DNA of 43,993 nucleotides, from assembly GCA_026400435.1 (NCBI GenBank), contig JAPLOZ010000006.1, positions 1-43,993 of the forward strand. Reading direction: 5' to 3'. The notes below the pieces were generated by a model that had not been told where the DNA came from, ran no database searches, and saw only the letters and a list, made by a program, of their open reading frames with translations. Positions within the stretch are counted from its first letter, which is position 1. Every line of letters begins with the position of its first letter. Position numbers and translations under genes: made by a program. Positions 31,133 through 39,670 of the stretch are shown here, piece after piece. The stretch comes from Hyphomicrobiales bacterium. Lineage in GTDB: Bacteria; Pseudomonadota; Alphaproteobacteria; Rhizobiales; Rhizobiaceae.

Positions 31133-32182
31133 CTATGCGATCGTTACGGTTCGGTCGGTCGCGGAACTCTCGAACGCCGCGTCGATCAGCTTCTGGATGT
31201 CCGCCGCCCGGCGGAACGAGGGATCGCCATTCACTCCGAACAGCAGCGCGTCGGCAAAACGCCTGGCGTTGCGGCGAACCGGCGGGGTTTCGATCTCGCG
31301 CCACGCCGCCTTGTCGACGTCCTCGTCGAGGCATGCCGAGAGTCTCGACTTCTGGCCGTCGGTCTCCACCTTGAGCCCCCCCTTCGTGCCGTGCAGCGAA
31401 AGGGTCAGGTCATTTGCGTACCCGGTCGCGAATCGCGTTGCGACAACGGTGGCGAGCGCGCCGGACTTCATTCTCGCCGTCACCGCCACGCTGTCATTGG
31501 CGTCCAGCACATAGTCGCCGACCTTGTCGCCCTCGATTTTCGGGAACGTCACCAGATCGGCAGTGACGCTGGCGAAATCGTCCGCCGCGCCGAAGCTTGC
31601 GAAGTCGAGGATATGGATGCCGACATCGCCCAGAACTCCGGTCGAGCCGTGCGCGGTCGACTGCCGCCACAACCACTGCGGTTCGCTCAAGGAGTCACCC
31701 CAGGCTTTGGAGACCAGCCAGCTCTGTCTATAGGCCGCTTCGACGTGGCGCAGCCGGCCGATTGCGCCGGCCTCGACCATCTTGCGCGCCTGCTGCAGGG
31801 CAGGCGAGTTGCGGTAGGTGAGGTTCACCATGTTGACCACCCCGGCTCGCTCGGCCGCCTCGGTCATGGCGGCCGCGTCTGCGAAGCTTGGCGCCAGCGG
31901 CTTTTCGCAAAGCACATGCTTGCCGGCCTCGATCAACGCCAGTGTGGTTGCCTTGTGCACGCCGTCGGGCGTGCAGTTGATGGCCGCGTCGAATTCCCCC
32001 CAGTCGATCGCCTCGGCCAGATCCTCGAACGAGCGCGAGATCGAGTTTTTCGCCGCGAACGCCTCGGCCCTGCCGTGCACACGGTCGACGCAGCCGACGA
32101 TCGCGCACTCAGGGATTGCCGCGAACTCCTCGATGTGGTGCGCGGCAATGCCGCCGGTGCCGAGCAACAACAGCCGTTTCAT
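31133..32182 (-). CDS. thuB: Gfo/Idh/MocA-family oxidoreductase, ThuB-like
   Basis: NAD(P)-dependent sugar oxidoreductase of 349 aa. The N-terminal Rossmann domain starts LLLLGTGGIAAHHIEEFA, and the catalytic E-K-P motif is in HVLCEKPLAPS near residue 95. The C-terminal domain shows GDVGIHILDFASF, where the family His/Asp residues sit. It lies 9 nt downstream of thuA, the gene order known from rhizobial thuAB, where the pair forms 3-keto derivatives of trehalose and related disaccharides. The family is certain; the ThuB assignment comes mainly from that pairing. Transporter genes thuEFGK are not present here. Confidence 0.82.
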   Translation of the reverse strand: MKRLLLLGTGGIAAHHIEEFAAIPECAIVGCVDRVHGRAEAFAAKNSISRSFEDLAEAIDWGEFDAAINCTPDGVHKATTLALIEAGKHVLCEKPLAPSFADAAAMTEAAERAGVVNMVNLTYRNSPALQQARKMVEAGAIGRLRHVEAAYRQSWLVSKAWGDSLSEPQWLWRQSTAHGSTGVLGDVGIHILDFASFGAADDFASVTADLVTFPKIEGDKVGDYVLDANDSVAVTARMKSGALATVVATRFATGYANDLTLSLHGTKGGLKVETDGQKSRLSACLDEDVDKAAWREIETPPVRRNARRFADALLFGVNGDPSFRRAADIQKLIDAAFESSATDRTVTIA

Positions 32183-32191
32183 GATCGGCCC

Positions 32192-32977
32192 TCAGCCGAA
32201 GCCCTTGTCGCCATCGGCGTGCAGCCGTCCGCCCTTCTGGACGATCTTCTCCTGGGCTTTGTCGACCGGGACGTTCGGCGCCTCGGTGATCGCTTCCCAG
32301 GCGGGCGCCGGGTTGTGCGCCCAATGTACGGCGTTCCTCAACACCTGCTGAACGCCTTCATTGTGATAGATGGGATAGGTCTCGTGGCCGGGCGAAAAAT
32401 AGAAGATCCTGCCTGCCCCGCGCTGCCAGGTCATTCCCGACCGGAACACCTCGCCGCCCTCGTACCAGGACACGAACACCGTCTCCATCGGCTCTGGCAC
32501 GGCAAAGGGTTCACCATACATTTCGGTCTCTGCGATCTCGATGCATTCGCCGAGGCCTTGCGCGATCGGATGGCCCCGGTTTATCGCCCAGGCACGCTCG
32601 CGCTCGCCCGCCTCGCGCCATTTCAGCGAGCAGGGCGTTCCCATCAGGCGCTTGAAGATTTTCGAATAGTGGCCCGAATGCAGAACGATCAGCCCCATGC
32701 CTTCCCAGACGCGCCGCGCAACCCGCTCCACAACCGCATCGCCAACGTCGCCATGTGCGGCGTGGCCCCACCAGAGAAGCACGTCGGTCTGGGCGAGCAG
32801 GGCTTCGGTCAGGCCGTGTTCGGGCTGTTGAAGGGTCGCGGTCGAAACCGCAAGGCCCTTGTCCTGCCGCAGAGCCGAGGCGATCGTCTCGTGCATGCCA
32901 TCGGGATAGATCGCCTGCACGACCTTGCTGGTCTGCTCGTGGACGTTCTCTCCCCAAACCACCGTTCTGATCGCCAT
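32192..32977 (-). CDS. thuA: ThuA trehalose-utilisation protein
   Basis: Cytoplasmic ThuA-domain protein (class I glutamine amidotransferase-like fold) of 261 aa, the usual length. Characteristic segments are [57 protein letters not shown] and [13 protein letters not shown]. In rhizobia ThuA works with ThuB in disaccharide assimilation via 3-keto sugars. ATG 32977 has GGAGG just upstream; the frame is open to 33112, but that adds non-family sequence. A 14-bp LacI-type palindrome overlaps the ribosome site. It heads the thuA-thuB operon. Confidence 0.87.
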   Translation of the reverse strand: MAIRTVVWGENVHEQTSKVVQAIYPDGMHETIASALRQDKGLAVSTATLQQPEHGLTEALLAQTDVLLWWGHAAHGDVGDAVVERVARRVWEGMGLIVLHSGHYSKIFKRLMGTPCSLKWREAGERERAWAINRGHPIAQGLGECIEIAETEMYGEPFAVPEPMETVFVSWYEGGEVFRSGMTWQRGAGRIFYFSPGHETYPIYHNEGVQQVLRNAVHWAHNPAPAWEAITEAPNVPVDKAQEKIVQKGGRLHADGDKGFG

Positions 32978-32985
32978 AGCTTCCT

Positions 32986-32999
32986 CCAAAGCGCTTTGG
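32986..32999. promoter_or_regulatory. LacI-family operator overlapping the thuA ribosome-binding site
   Basis: Perfect 14-bp palindrome CCAAAGCGCTTTGG, matching the AAAGCGCTTT core of LacI/GalR-family operators. Its edge overlaps the thuA Shine-Dalgarno (GGAGG, complement of 32983-32987), 9 nt from the start codon. A bound repressor would block transcription across the start region. No LacI-family gene is in the window, so the regulator would be encoded elsewhere. Confidence 0.7.
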
Positions 33000-33145
33000 G
33001 TTTCGTTTATAGATGCTGTTGCCATGGATGTTAAGACGTCGCGGACGGGTTTTGGCGAATAGCCGATTGGCAAACGCGTCGGCTTGAATTTGATGCGCAA
33101 TGCGGCTATCACGCGCGCAATCCTTCGGCTTTGGCCGAGCGGGCT

Positions 33146-33221
33146 GCCGCTTTAGCTCAGTTGGTAGAGCACATCATTCGTAATGATGGGGTCAGGTGTT
33201 CGAGTCACCTAAGCGGCACCA
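33146..33221 (+). tRNA. tRNA-Thr(CGT)
   Basis: Full cloverleaf of 76 nt including an encoded CCA. The acceptor stem GCCGCTT pairs with AAGCGGC (33211-33217). The D arm is GCTCAGTTGGTAGAGC, the anticodon arm is CATCA-TTCGTAA-TGATG with anticodon CGT at 33179-33181, and the T arm has TTCGAGT between AGGTG and CACCT. It decodes ACG. It lies alone between thuA (divergent) and the MFS gene (convergent). Confidence 0.97.
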
Positions 33222-33247
33222 ACAACCAATCGGTCTGAGATTTCTCA

Positions 33248-34723
33248 CTACGCCGGGTCGTGATCGCCGCTCTGCCGGCTGGCGATCAGTTGTGCGGCCC
33301 CGGCGAATATCGCGAGCACGGCCAGCGCTGGAAGGCTGCTGCTGACAGCGGCGAGAAGGTCCTCGCTGCTTGCCGTCAGCCAGCTCGTGCCGGCGCCGGT
33401 ATCCGTCCTCAGTCGCCAGGCCAGCGTTGCCGCGCCAACCGCAACGCCGAGGCTTGTGCCCAGCGAACGCGTGAGATTGAGCATCGATCCCGCCGCGCCG
33501 GACAGTCCGCTCGGCACGACGGCGAGTGTGAAGGTGTTGTTCGGCGCTATGAACAGCCCGAGACCAACACCAAACAGAATGAATGCGATCGTGTGGTAGA
33601 GCCGGTGGTGGGCGATGTCGGCGGTCGTCAGCATCAGCAGGATCGCCGCCGCGAGGCACAACAACATCGCGAGGGCGCTGAGGGAGCGGATCCCGAGGCG
33701 TTCTGCCAGTTGGCTGCTGAAGGGGGCGGTCAGCCCAAGTGCCACCGGAACGATTGCCAGGCGGAAGCCCGCTTCGGCAGGGCTTTCGGCATATCCATGC
33801 TCAAGCGCGAAGGACATCAGGAAGAAGATTCCGTAGAGCAGCGCGTATGACAGCGCCACCGCGGTCGCGCCGAGATAGAATGCCGGTATCCGGAAAAGAC
33901 CGGGGTTGATCAGGGGCGAGGAAGAGCTCCGCTCGCGACGGACAAGCAGCCAGTAGAGGACGGCAGCCACGGCAATGCTGACCAGGCTGATCTTTGAGCC
34001 CATCCCCGAGCCGGAAGCGTGATTGAGCGCGGTCACGGTGAGGATCAACGCCGGGCCGATCAGAAGCGCGCCGCCCCAATCAAATGACTTTGCACCCTCG
34101 ACGCCGATGCTGCGCGGCAACGAAAGCCAGCCGAGTACGACAGCGAACACCCCGAAGGGAACGGTGATCCAGAATATCCATCGCCAGCCGAGCGTCGCCA
34201 GCAGGACGCCACCTATGGCAGGGCCGGCGCACATGCCGATCGCCTGCGCGGCGGCGAAGTAGCCGAGCGCACGGCCGCGCGATTCGGCAGGCACGGACTT
34301 AACAAGGATTGAGATGCTGTTGGCGCCAAGCAGCGAACCGCCGATGCCCTGCAGGAACCTGAAGAACAGCAATTGATCGAAAGTCTCGGCAAACCCGCAA
34401 AGCGCGCTGGCCGAGATGAAGATGGCATAGCCGGCGATGTAGAGCGTCTTGCGGCCGAACATCTCGCACAGGCGGCCGAAGATGGGCAGGAACGAGGCGA
34501 AGGCCAGCAGGTAGGACAGGGCGACCCAGCTGACTTCCTGCAGCGGAACGTTGAAGGCGCGACCAAGCGTCGGCAGGGCAAGCTGCACGATCGTCGCGTC
34601 AAGCTGGCCGACGAACGTTCCGATGCAGATCAGGCCTACGACCAGCCAGCGATGCCAGGACCTGTTCTGGATCCACGGCGCTGGCGCCGGCTCGACCAGC
34701 AACCAACTGAGAAACGCGGGCAT
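33248..34723 (-). CDS. MFS transporter, DHA2 (EmrB/QacA) family, 14 TM
   Basis: Proton-driven exporter of 491 aa with about 14 predicted helices. It starts near LVVGLICIGTFVGQLDATIVQLALPTLGRAF, with the DHA2 motif D1 (L-D-A-T-I-V) in helix 1. Motif A is GRLCEMFGRKTLYIAGY and motif C is GMCAGPAIGGVLLATLGWRWIFWI. ATG 34723 is preceded by AGGAGA; the frame is open to 34834, into the upstream gene. It lies 10 nt downstream of a Tat-exported phosphoesterase gene and so probably shares its mRNA. Such exporters handle drugs or amphiphiles, and no HlyD/EmrA partner is present. The substrate is unknown. Confidence 0.9.
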   Translation of the reverse strand: MPAFLSWLLVEPAPAPWIQNRSWHRWLVVGLICIGTFVGQLDATIVQLALPTLGRAFNVPLQEVSWVALSYLLAFASFLPIFGRLCEMFGRKTLYIAGYAIFISASALCGFAETFDQLLFFRFLQGIGGSLLGANSISILVKSVPAESRGRALGYFAAAQAIGMCAGPAIGGVLLATLGWRWIFWITVPFGVFAVVLGWLSLPRSIGVEGAKSFDWGGALLIGPALILTVTALNHASGSGMGSKISLVSIAVAAVLYWLLVRRERSSSSPLINPGLFRIPAFYLGATAVALSYALLYGIFFLMSFALEHGYAESPAEAGFRLAIVPVALGLTAPFSSQLAERLGIRSLSALAMLLCLAAAILLMLTTADIAHHRLYHTIAFILFGVGLGLFIAPNNTFTLAVVPSGLSGAAGSMLNLTRSLGTSLGVAVGAATLAWRLRTDTGAGTSWLTASSEDLLAAVSSSLPALAVLAIFAGAAQLIASRQSGDHDPA

Positions 34724-34733
34724 GTTGGTTCTC

Positions 34734-36428
34734 CTATGCCTCGCCGAACAAGCCCTTGCCGACCGTCTGGAGAAGCGCCCACGCCTCGTCGTAGGTCTTT
34801 GGCTCGTCGCTTTCGGGAAGCTTGGCCTTGGCAACGAGCGCGCCCATCAACGCCTGCGCGGGCGGGCTGAGCGGCGCGTTGCCGGCCTCCGGGGAGAATG
34901 GTCCGCCTTTCTCCGGGTTGGGCGGCACGTATTGCGGCGTCGTTTCGGGCCAGTCCCAGGGTTGGCGCGGCTCGGTGAGGTTGATCGCATTGGTGATATC
35001 GCGCGCGCCCGCGTCCCGTGCGGTCAGCGGCTCCAGACCGAACTTGTTGCAGAGGGTGGCGACCACGGCTGCGTGATGCATCTCGTCGTGGATGATCGTT
35101 CCGGCACGCGTGTAGGCGGAGATCGCAATAGCCGGCACACGAACCCCGAGTCGGTCAAACTTGAACCCCATCTCGGTATCGGTCATCGGACCGGGTGCGG
35201 CGGCTGCCGGTGGCGGGACGTGGTCGTGGATGCCGCCATGTTCGTCGAATGTGACGAGCAGCATTGTGTTCATCGCATTCGAGCCGGCCGGCGTGGCGCT
35301 GTTGCGGATCGCCATGTAGACGTCGCTCAGAAGCTTTTCGCCGGCACGGACGTCGGAGTTTCCTCCGACCTTGACCTCCTTGCCGTCGGCTCCCTTGAAT
35401 GTGTAAGCCGCAACCGGCGGATGCATGTCGTTGTGGTCGAAGATCAGGCGCGGCTCGACGAAGGCATAGGCCGGCAATGTGCCAGCGGCGACATCGGCAT
35501 AGAACTGCTTCATCGGCTTGAAACGTGTTTTCCAAAGCGGCTCCAGGGCAGGGCCATTGATGAAGCCGGTCAGCGACACGACCTGGCTTTCATCGAAATA
35601 CACGGCCCACGAAAGGCCCTTCTCCTCGAGCCTGTTGAAGATTGTTGGCACGGCGTTGGCTTTGGGGTCCATCCACTTGCCGTAACCGGCCTTGCCACGG
35701 TTGACCACGAAACCCGACGAGGTCGAGGCATGGAAGAACGCGCGGTTGCAGAAGGTTTGCGACGGAACCGCGCAGAACCAGGCGTCGTACACCGCGAATT
35801 CGTGGGCGAGCATGCTTGTCACGGGCAGCATCTCGGGGCTGAACGAACCCATGACGACGGCGAATTCTTCCTTCGTCGGCTGCCGGCCCTGGGTCGCCAC
35901 GAAATTGTTGATGTAGTCGGTGACGAAGCCCTGCATCTCGGCTTTCGCACCTGATGGCGGCGCGTTGAACGGCGCCGACATGTCGATGTAGTTCACATGC
36001 GCGTTGCCGGGTGGGTCGACGGTGCCGAACAATTGCGTGTTGACGTGGGGATATTCCTCGCCCGGATCGGGGTTCGGGCTGTCCATGATCGTATCGGTCG
36101 GACCGGTGTAGATATGCGCCGGAATGGCTCCTTCCGGCGACGGATTCGCGTAGTTCCCGTTGGGAATGCCATCAAATGTCTGGCCCGTCGGCAGCCTGTC
36201 GGGCGGATAGAGGTAGCCGAGCAGGTTGTCGAACGACCTGTTCTCGAACATCAGAACCACGAGATGGTCGAACCCCGGCTTCCCGGGAACCGGAAGCAGG
36301 GGCGGCAATTCGCCCGCCTGCGCCTGCGCGGGCTGGCTGCCAAGGGGAAGTGCCCCCGCGCCGGCTGCCGCCGACAGCTTCAGGAACCCCCGCCGCGACG
36401 TTTCGGGCGGCTTCTTGTCTGCAGTCAT
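34734..36428 (-). CDS. Tat-exported phosphoesterase, phospholipase C/acid phosphatase family
   Basis: Secreted hydrolase of 564 aa in the bacterial phosphoesterase family (PLC/AcpA). The N terminus has a twin-arginine signal (SRRGFLKLSAAAGAGALPLG, cleavage likely near AQA). The hallmark is HLVVLMFENRSFDNLLGYLYP near residues 55-75, whose Glu-Asn binds metal. Later metal-site segments are HNDMHPP and VTFDEHGGIHDHVPPP. ATG 36428 (MTADKKPPETS) follows a G-rich site; the longer frame to 36491 adds an unlikely extension. It should cleave phosphoesters, from phospholipids or phosphomonoesters, in the periplasm or outside. It is co-transcribed with the downstream MFS exporter. A role in phosphate scavenging or lipid turnover is inferred. 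Confidence 0.87.
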   Translation of the reverse strand: MTADKKPPETSRRGFLKLSAAAGAGALPLGSQPAQAQAGELPPLLPVPGKPGFDHLVVLMFENRSFDNLLGYLYPPDRLPTGQTFDGIPNGNYANPSPEGAIPAHIYTGPTDTIMDSPNPDPGEEYPHVNTQLFGTVDPPGNAHVNYIDMSAPFNAPPSGAKAEMQGFVTDYINNFVATQGRQPTKEEFAVVMGSFSPEMLPVTSMLAHEFAVYDAWFCAVPSQTFCNRAFFHASTSSGFVVNRGKAGYGKWMDPKANAVPTIFNRLEEKGLSWAVYFDESQVVSLTGFINGPALEPLWKTRFKPMKQFYADVAAGTLPAYAFVEPRLIFDHNDMHPPVAAYTFKGADGKEVKVGGNSDVRAGEKLLSDVYMAIRNSATPAGSNAMNTMLLVTFDEHGGIHDHVPPPAAAAPGPMTDTEMGFKFDRLGVRVPAIAISAYTRAGTIIHDEMHHAAVVATLCNKFGLEPLTARDAGARDITNAINLTEPRQPWDWPETTPQYVPPNPEKGGPFSPEAGNAPLSPPAQALMGALVAKAKLPESDEPKTYDEAWALLQTVGKGLFGEA

Positions 36429-36639
36429 ACTTCCCCCCGAGGCTTCACAATCCAGCGCCGAGAACATGCCGCGAGCGTGACGCGTCAGCAAGCCCTGGGT
36501 TTCACGTTGAGCGCCGGTTAAGCGGGCATAAGCTATTTGCCTCTATGCTCTCGCTTCAGTTGCGAACAATGGGGCGCGGCGGATCGGGCTGTCCGGCAAG
36601 ACATGGCTGCGACCGGGCACGTCTGTATCCGAGGTCAAA

Positions 36640-37773
36640 GTGCAGCGCGAAAATCCGGTTCCCATCAACGATCTGCGTCGTCTCTATGCCGCCCACGCCG
36701 ATGTGATCGAGCAGGCGGCGCTTGATGCCTTGAGGTCGGGCTGGTGGCTGAACGGCCCCAGGGGCAAGGCCTTCTCCGAAGCTTTCGCCGGCTATCTGGG
36801 CGTGTCGGATTGCGTGCTGGTCGCCAACGGCACCGACGCTCTCGAACTGGCATTGCGCGCCATCCTGGGTGACCGCGACGCGGGCCGGCACGAAATCGTG
36901 ACGGTTGCCAATGCTGGCGGATATACGACCACCGCGGCCAGGCAGGTCGGACTTGTTCCGGTTTATGCCGACATCGAGGCGGGAAGCCAGCTTCTCGCGA
37001 TTGACGCGGCGGTGGGCGCACTGACAGCCGGCACGATCGCCGTCGTCGCAACGCACCTTTACGGAAATGCCGTCGATATCCCAGCGCTGCGGCAGGCAAT
37101 CGACCGTGCCGGTTTCGGCAACGTCATGGTCGTCGAGGACTGCGCCCAGTCGCACGGCGCGCGGATCGGCGCCAGGATGACCGGATCGATGGGCGATGTT
37201 GCAACCTTCAGCTTCTATCCGACCAAAAATCTCGGCGCGATGGGCGATGGCGGCGCGCTTGTCACCGGCAATTCCGGACTGGCCGCGTCTGCCCGCAAGC
37301 TTCAGCAATATGGCTGGTCGGCGAAATACGAGATCGCGCATCGAGGCGGCCGCAATTCGCGGATGGACGAAGTTCAGGCTGCGATCCTCTCGGCGATGCT
37401 GCCGCATCTCGATATCAACAATGCCGAGCGGCGGCGCATCCTCGATCGCTATGAAGCAGCCACCCGAACCGCCGTCCGCTTCATCGACCGCAACGAAGGC
37501 GCGGTAGTCCATCTCGCGGTTGCGTTGAGCGACGATCGCGACGGCTTTCGCGCCTCCCTGTCCCAACGTGGCGTCGCTTCGGAAATCCACTACCCGATCC
37601 TGGACACCGACCAGCCCGGCTGGGTCGCGCTGCCGCGCCGGGAGGGACCCGCCGGCATTCCAGTGTCGCGCAAGAATGCATCGGCTATCGTGTCGCTGCC
37701 TTGTTTTCCAGGCATGACCGAAGCCGAAATCGACAGGGTCGTTGCGGCGATTTCGGATTGGGAGGCCAGATGA
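36640..37773 (+). CDS. DegT/DnrJ/EryC1/StrS sugar aminotransferase (FdtB/QdtB-like)
   Basis: PLP-dependent aminotransferase of 377 aa acting on a nucleotide-linked keto sugar. The PLP lysine is K196 in SFYPTKNLGAMGDGGA. Other family segments are WWLNGPRGKAFSEAFAGYLG, VANGTDALELALRA, VATHLYGNAVD, VVEDCAQSHGA and RGGRNSRMDEVQAAIL. The start codon is GTG 36640. It is the first gene of a four-gene operon, with an ATGA overlap to the next. The FdtA-type isomerase fused in gene 3 indicates that this enzyme aminates C3 of dTDP-3-keto-6-deoxyhexose, giving Fuc3N or Qui3N. The rmlA/rmlB-type enzymes that make the precursor are not in the window. Confidence 0.9.
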   Translation: MQRENPVPINDLRRLYAAHADVIEQAALDALRSGWWLNGPRGKAFSEAFAGYLGVSDCVLVANGTDALELALRAILGDRDAGRHEIVTVANAGGYTTTAARQVGLVPVYADIEAGSQLLAIDAAVGALTAGTIAVVATHLYGNAVDIPALRQAIDRAGFGNVMVVEDCAQSHGARIGARMTGSMGDVATFSFYPTKNLGAMGDGGALVTGNSGLAASARKLQQYGWSAKYEIAHRGGRNSRMDEVQAAILSAMLPHLDINNAERRRILDRYEAATRTAVRFIDRNEGAVVHLAVALSDDRDGFRASLSQRGVASEIHYPILDTDQPGWVALPRREGPAGIPVSRKNASAIVSLPCFPGMTEAEIDRVVAAISDWEAR

Positions 37774-38708
37774 CCACCCGGTCGCTTGTAATACCGGTCT
37801 ACCGGAACGCCGAGAATATTCCGGCGCTCGCCGAGGCGCTCGACGAACTCGCCCGCACCCTCGACGGGGACCTCGAGGTAGTCTTTGTCATCGACGGTTC
37901 GCCCGACAACTCCGGTGCCCTCCTGATCGATCTTGCCGCGCGCACGACCTACCCCTGCAAGGTGGTGTTCCACAGCCGCAACTTCGGCGCCTTCGCGGCG
38001 ATCCGCACCGGCATGGAAATCGCCTCCGGCGACTATGTCGCGGCGATGGCTGCCGACCTTCAGGAGCCGCCCGAACTGATGGTCACCTTCTTCCGCATTC
38101 TGGCGGCAGGCGAGGCCGATGTCGTGTTCGGCAAGCGCGTTGGCCGGAAAGATCCACTGCTGACGCGCATGCTCTCGAACGCCTTCTGGAGCGCTTACCG
38201 CGCCTTTGTCCTGCCCGATATTCCCAAAGGTGGCGTCGACGTCTTCGCGTGCAATCGCGCTGTGCTCGCCGCAGTCTTGTCCATCGAGGAGCCGAACAGT
38301 TCGCTGGTTGCGCAGCTGTTCTGGGTCGGCTTCCGACGGGAATTCGTGCCTTACCAGCGCAGGCCAAGGCTGCTCGGCAAGAGCTCCTGGAACCTCTCGC
38401 GCCGCTTTCGCTACATGATGGACAGCGTGCTGTCGTTTTCGGACCTGCCCATCATGCTGGTGCTATGGCTTGGAGCCATCGGCTGCCTTACAAGCATCGT
38501 CTTCGGCCTGGTCACGCTTGTCGCCCGCTTCACGGGCTACATCCATGAGGCCGGCTACGCGACGCAACTGCTGCTGACCCTGTTCCTGGGCTCGCTCATC
38601 CTCGGCGTGCAGGGCCTGCTCGGCCTTTATATCTGGCGCACGGCAGAGAACACCAAGAAGCGGCCGCTTCGCATCATAAGCCACATCGTCCCGGGGGGGC
38701 GCTCATGA
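37770..38708 (+). CDS. GT2 glycosyltransferase, DPM/GtrB-like, membrane-anchored
   Basis: A 312-aa polyprenyl-phosphate glycosyltransferase. The GT-A domain starts LVIPVYRNAENIPALAEALDEL, has FVIDGSPDNS (donor-binding Asp) and AAMAADLQEPPELM with the metal-binding D-x-Q motif. Two C-terminal helices (about 225-255 and 265-290) anchor it in the inner membrane, as in GtrB/ArnC-type enzymes. The start overlaps the aminotransferase stop (ATGA). It should place the amino sugar on undecaprenyl phosphate at the cytoplasmic face, with GtrA two genes downstream as the flippase. Confidence 0.9.
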   Translation: MTTRSLVIPVYRNAENIPALAEALDELARTLDGDLEVVFVIDGSPDNSGALLIDLAARTTYPCKVVFHSRNFGAFAAIRTGMEIASGDYVAAMAADLQEPPELMVTFFRILAAGEADVVFGKRVGRKDPLLTRMLSNAFWSAYRAFVLPDIPKGGVDVFACNRAVLAAVLSIEEPNSSLVAQLFWVGFRREFVPYQRRPRLLGKSSWNLSRRFRYMMDSVLSFSDLPIMLVLWLGAIGCLTSIVFGLVTLVARFTGYIHEAGYATQLLLTLFLGSLILGVQGLLGLYIWRTAENTKKRPLRIISHIVPGGRS

Positions 38709-39670
38709 CCGATCCAGTCGGGGTCTTCGTTCACGAAAAGGCGCTCTGCGAATCCTCCGCCATTGGCGCGGGCACCCGGGTATGGGCGTTCGCGCATGTC
38801 CTGCCACGCGCGATCATCGGCGCCGACTGCAACATCTGCGACCACGTGTTCATCGAGAACGACGTGGTCGTCGGCGACGCCGTCACCGTCAAGTGCGGCG
38901 TTCAGCTTTGGGATGGGGTGCGCATCGGCAGCGGCGTCTTCATCGGACCCAACGCAACGTTCACCAACGATCTCTTCCCGCGTTCGAAAGTCTATCCGGA
39001 GAAATTCCTCCAGACCGTTGTCGAGGATGGCGCTTCGATCGGCGCCAACGCCACGATCCTGCCCGGCATCCGCATCGGCCGTTCGGCAATGATCGGCGCC
39101 GGCGCGGTCGTCACCCGCAATGTTCCGCCCTTTGCCGTGGTTGTCGGCAACCCTGGCATCATCGTGGGCTATCAGGCGTCGCCAGTAGCGACCCCGTCGG
39201 CAACTGTTGCAAACGCATTGCTCGGAGAGAAGGCCGGCTCGAAACTGGCCCTTGGCGTCGAGGGCTGCGAACTATGGCGCATGCCGCATTTCGCCGATCT
39301 GCGCGGCGAACTGGCGCCGACCGAATTCTCGCGCGACCTGCCTTTCGTCCCAAAACGATCCTTCGTCGTTTATGGCGTTCCGAGCAACAAGGTCCGCGGC
39401 GAGCACGCGCACCACACCTGCGAACAGTTTCTGATCGCCGTTCACGGCAGCCTTTCCGTGGTGGTCGACAACGGCCGGAGCCGCAACGAAGTCGTGCTCA
39501 GCGATCCTACGATGGGCCTTTATCTTCCGCCGCTCGTCTGGGGCATCCAGTACAAATTCGAGGCCGACACCGTCCTGCAGGTCAATGCTTCGCATCCGTA
39601 CGAGGCTGCAGACTATATCCGCGACTACGATACGTTCCTCAAGGTCGTTCATGCCGGCCAGGGCGCCTGA
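38705..39670 (+). CDS. WxcM-like fusion: hexapeptide acyltransferase + FdtA/QdtA sugar ketoisomerase
   Basis: Bifunctional nucleotide-sugar enzyme of 321 aa. Residues about 5-155 are left-handed beta-helix hexapeptide repeats (IGADCNICDHVFIENDVVVGDAVTVKCG, IGANATILPGIRIGRSAMIGAGAVVTRNVPPFAVVVGNPG), an N-acyltransferase. Residues about 185-320 are a cupin, FVVYGVPSNKVRGEHAHHTCEQF, with the R-G-x-H-A-H motif of dTDP-4-keto-6-deoxyglucose 3,4-ketoisomerases. Together with the aminotransferase this would make a dTDP-3-acylamino-3,6-dideoxyhexose. The start overlaps the GT2 stop (ATGA), and the end overlaps gtrA by 20 nt. Galacto or gluco configuration cannot be told from sequence. Confidence 0.9.
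   Translation: MTDPVGVFVHEKALCESSAIGAGTRVWAFAHVLPRAIIGADCNICDHVFIENDVVVGDAVTVKCGVQLWDGVRIGSGVFIGPNATFTNDLFPRSKVYPEKFLQTVVEDGASIGANATILPGIRIGRSAMIGAGAVVTRNVPPFAVVVGNPGIIVGYQASPVATPSATVANALLGEKAGSKLALGVEGCELWRMPHFADLRGELAPTEFSRDLPFVPKRSFVVYGVPSNKVRGEHAHHTCEQFLIAVHGSLSVVVDNGRSRNEVVLSDPTMGLYLPPLVWGIQYKFEADTVLQVNASHPYEAADYIRDYDTFLKVVHAGQGA

Noticed and set aside
33146-33260. tRNA-Thr as an attachment site for an integrated element
   Set aside because: No integrase and no repeated tRNA 3' end was seen, and flanking genes look ordinary for the genome.
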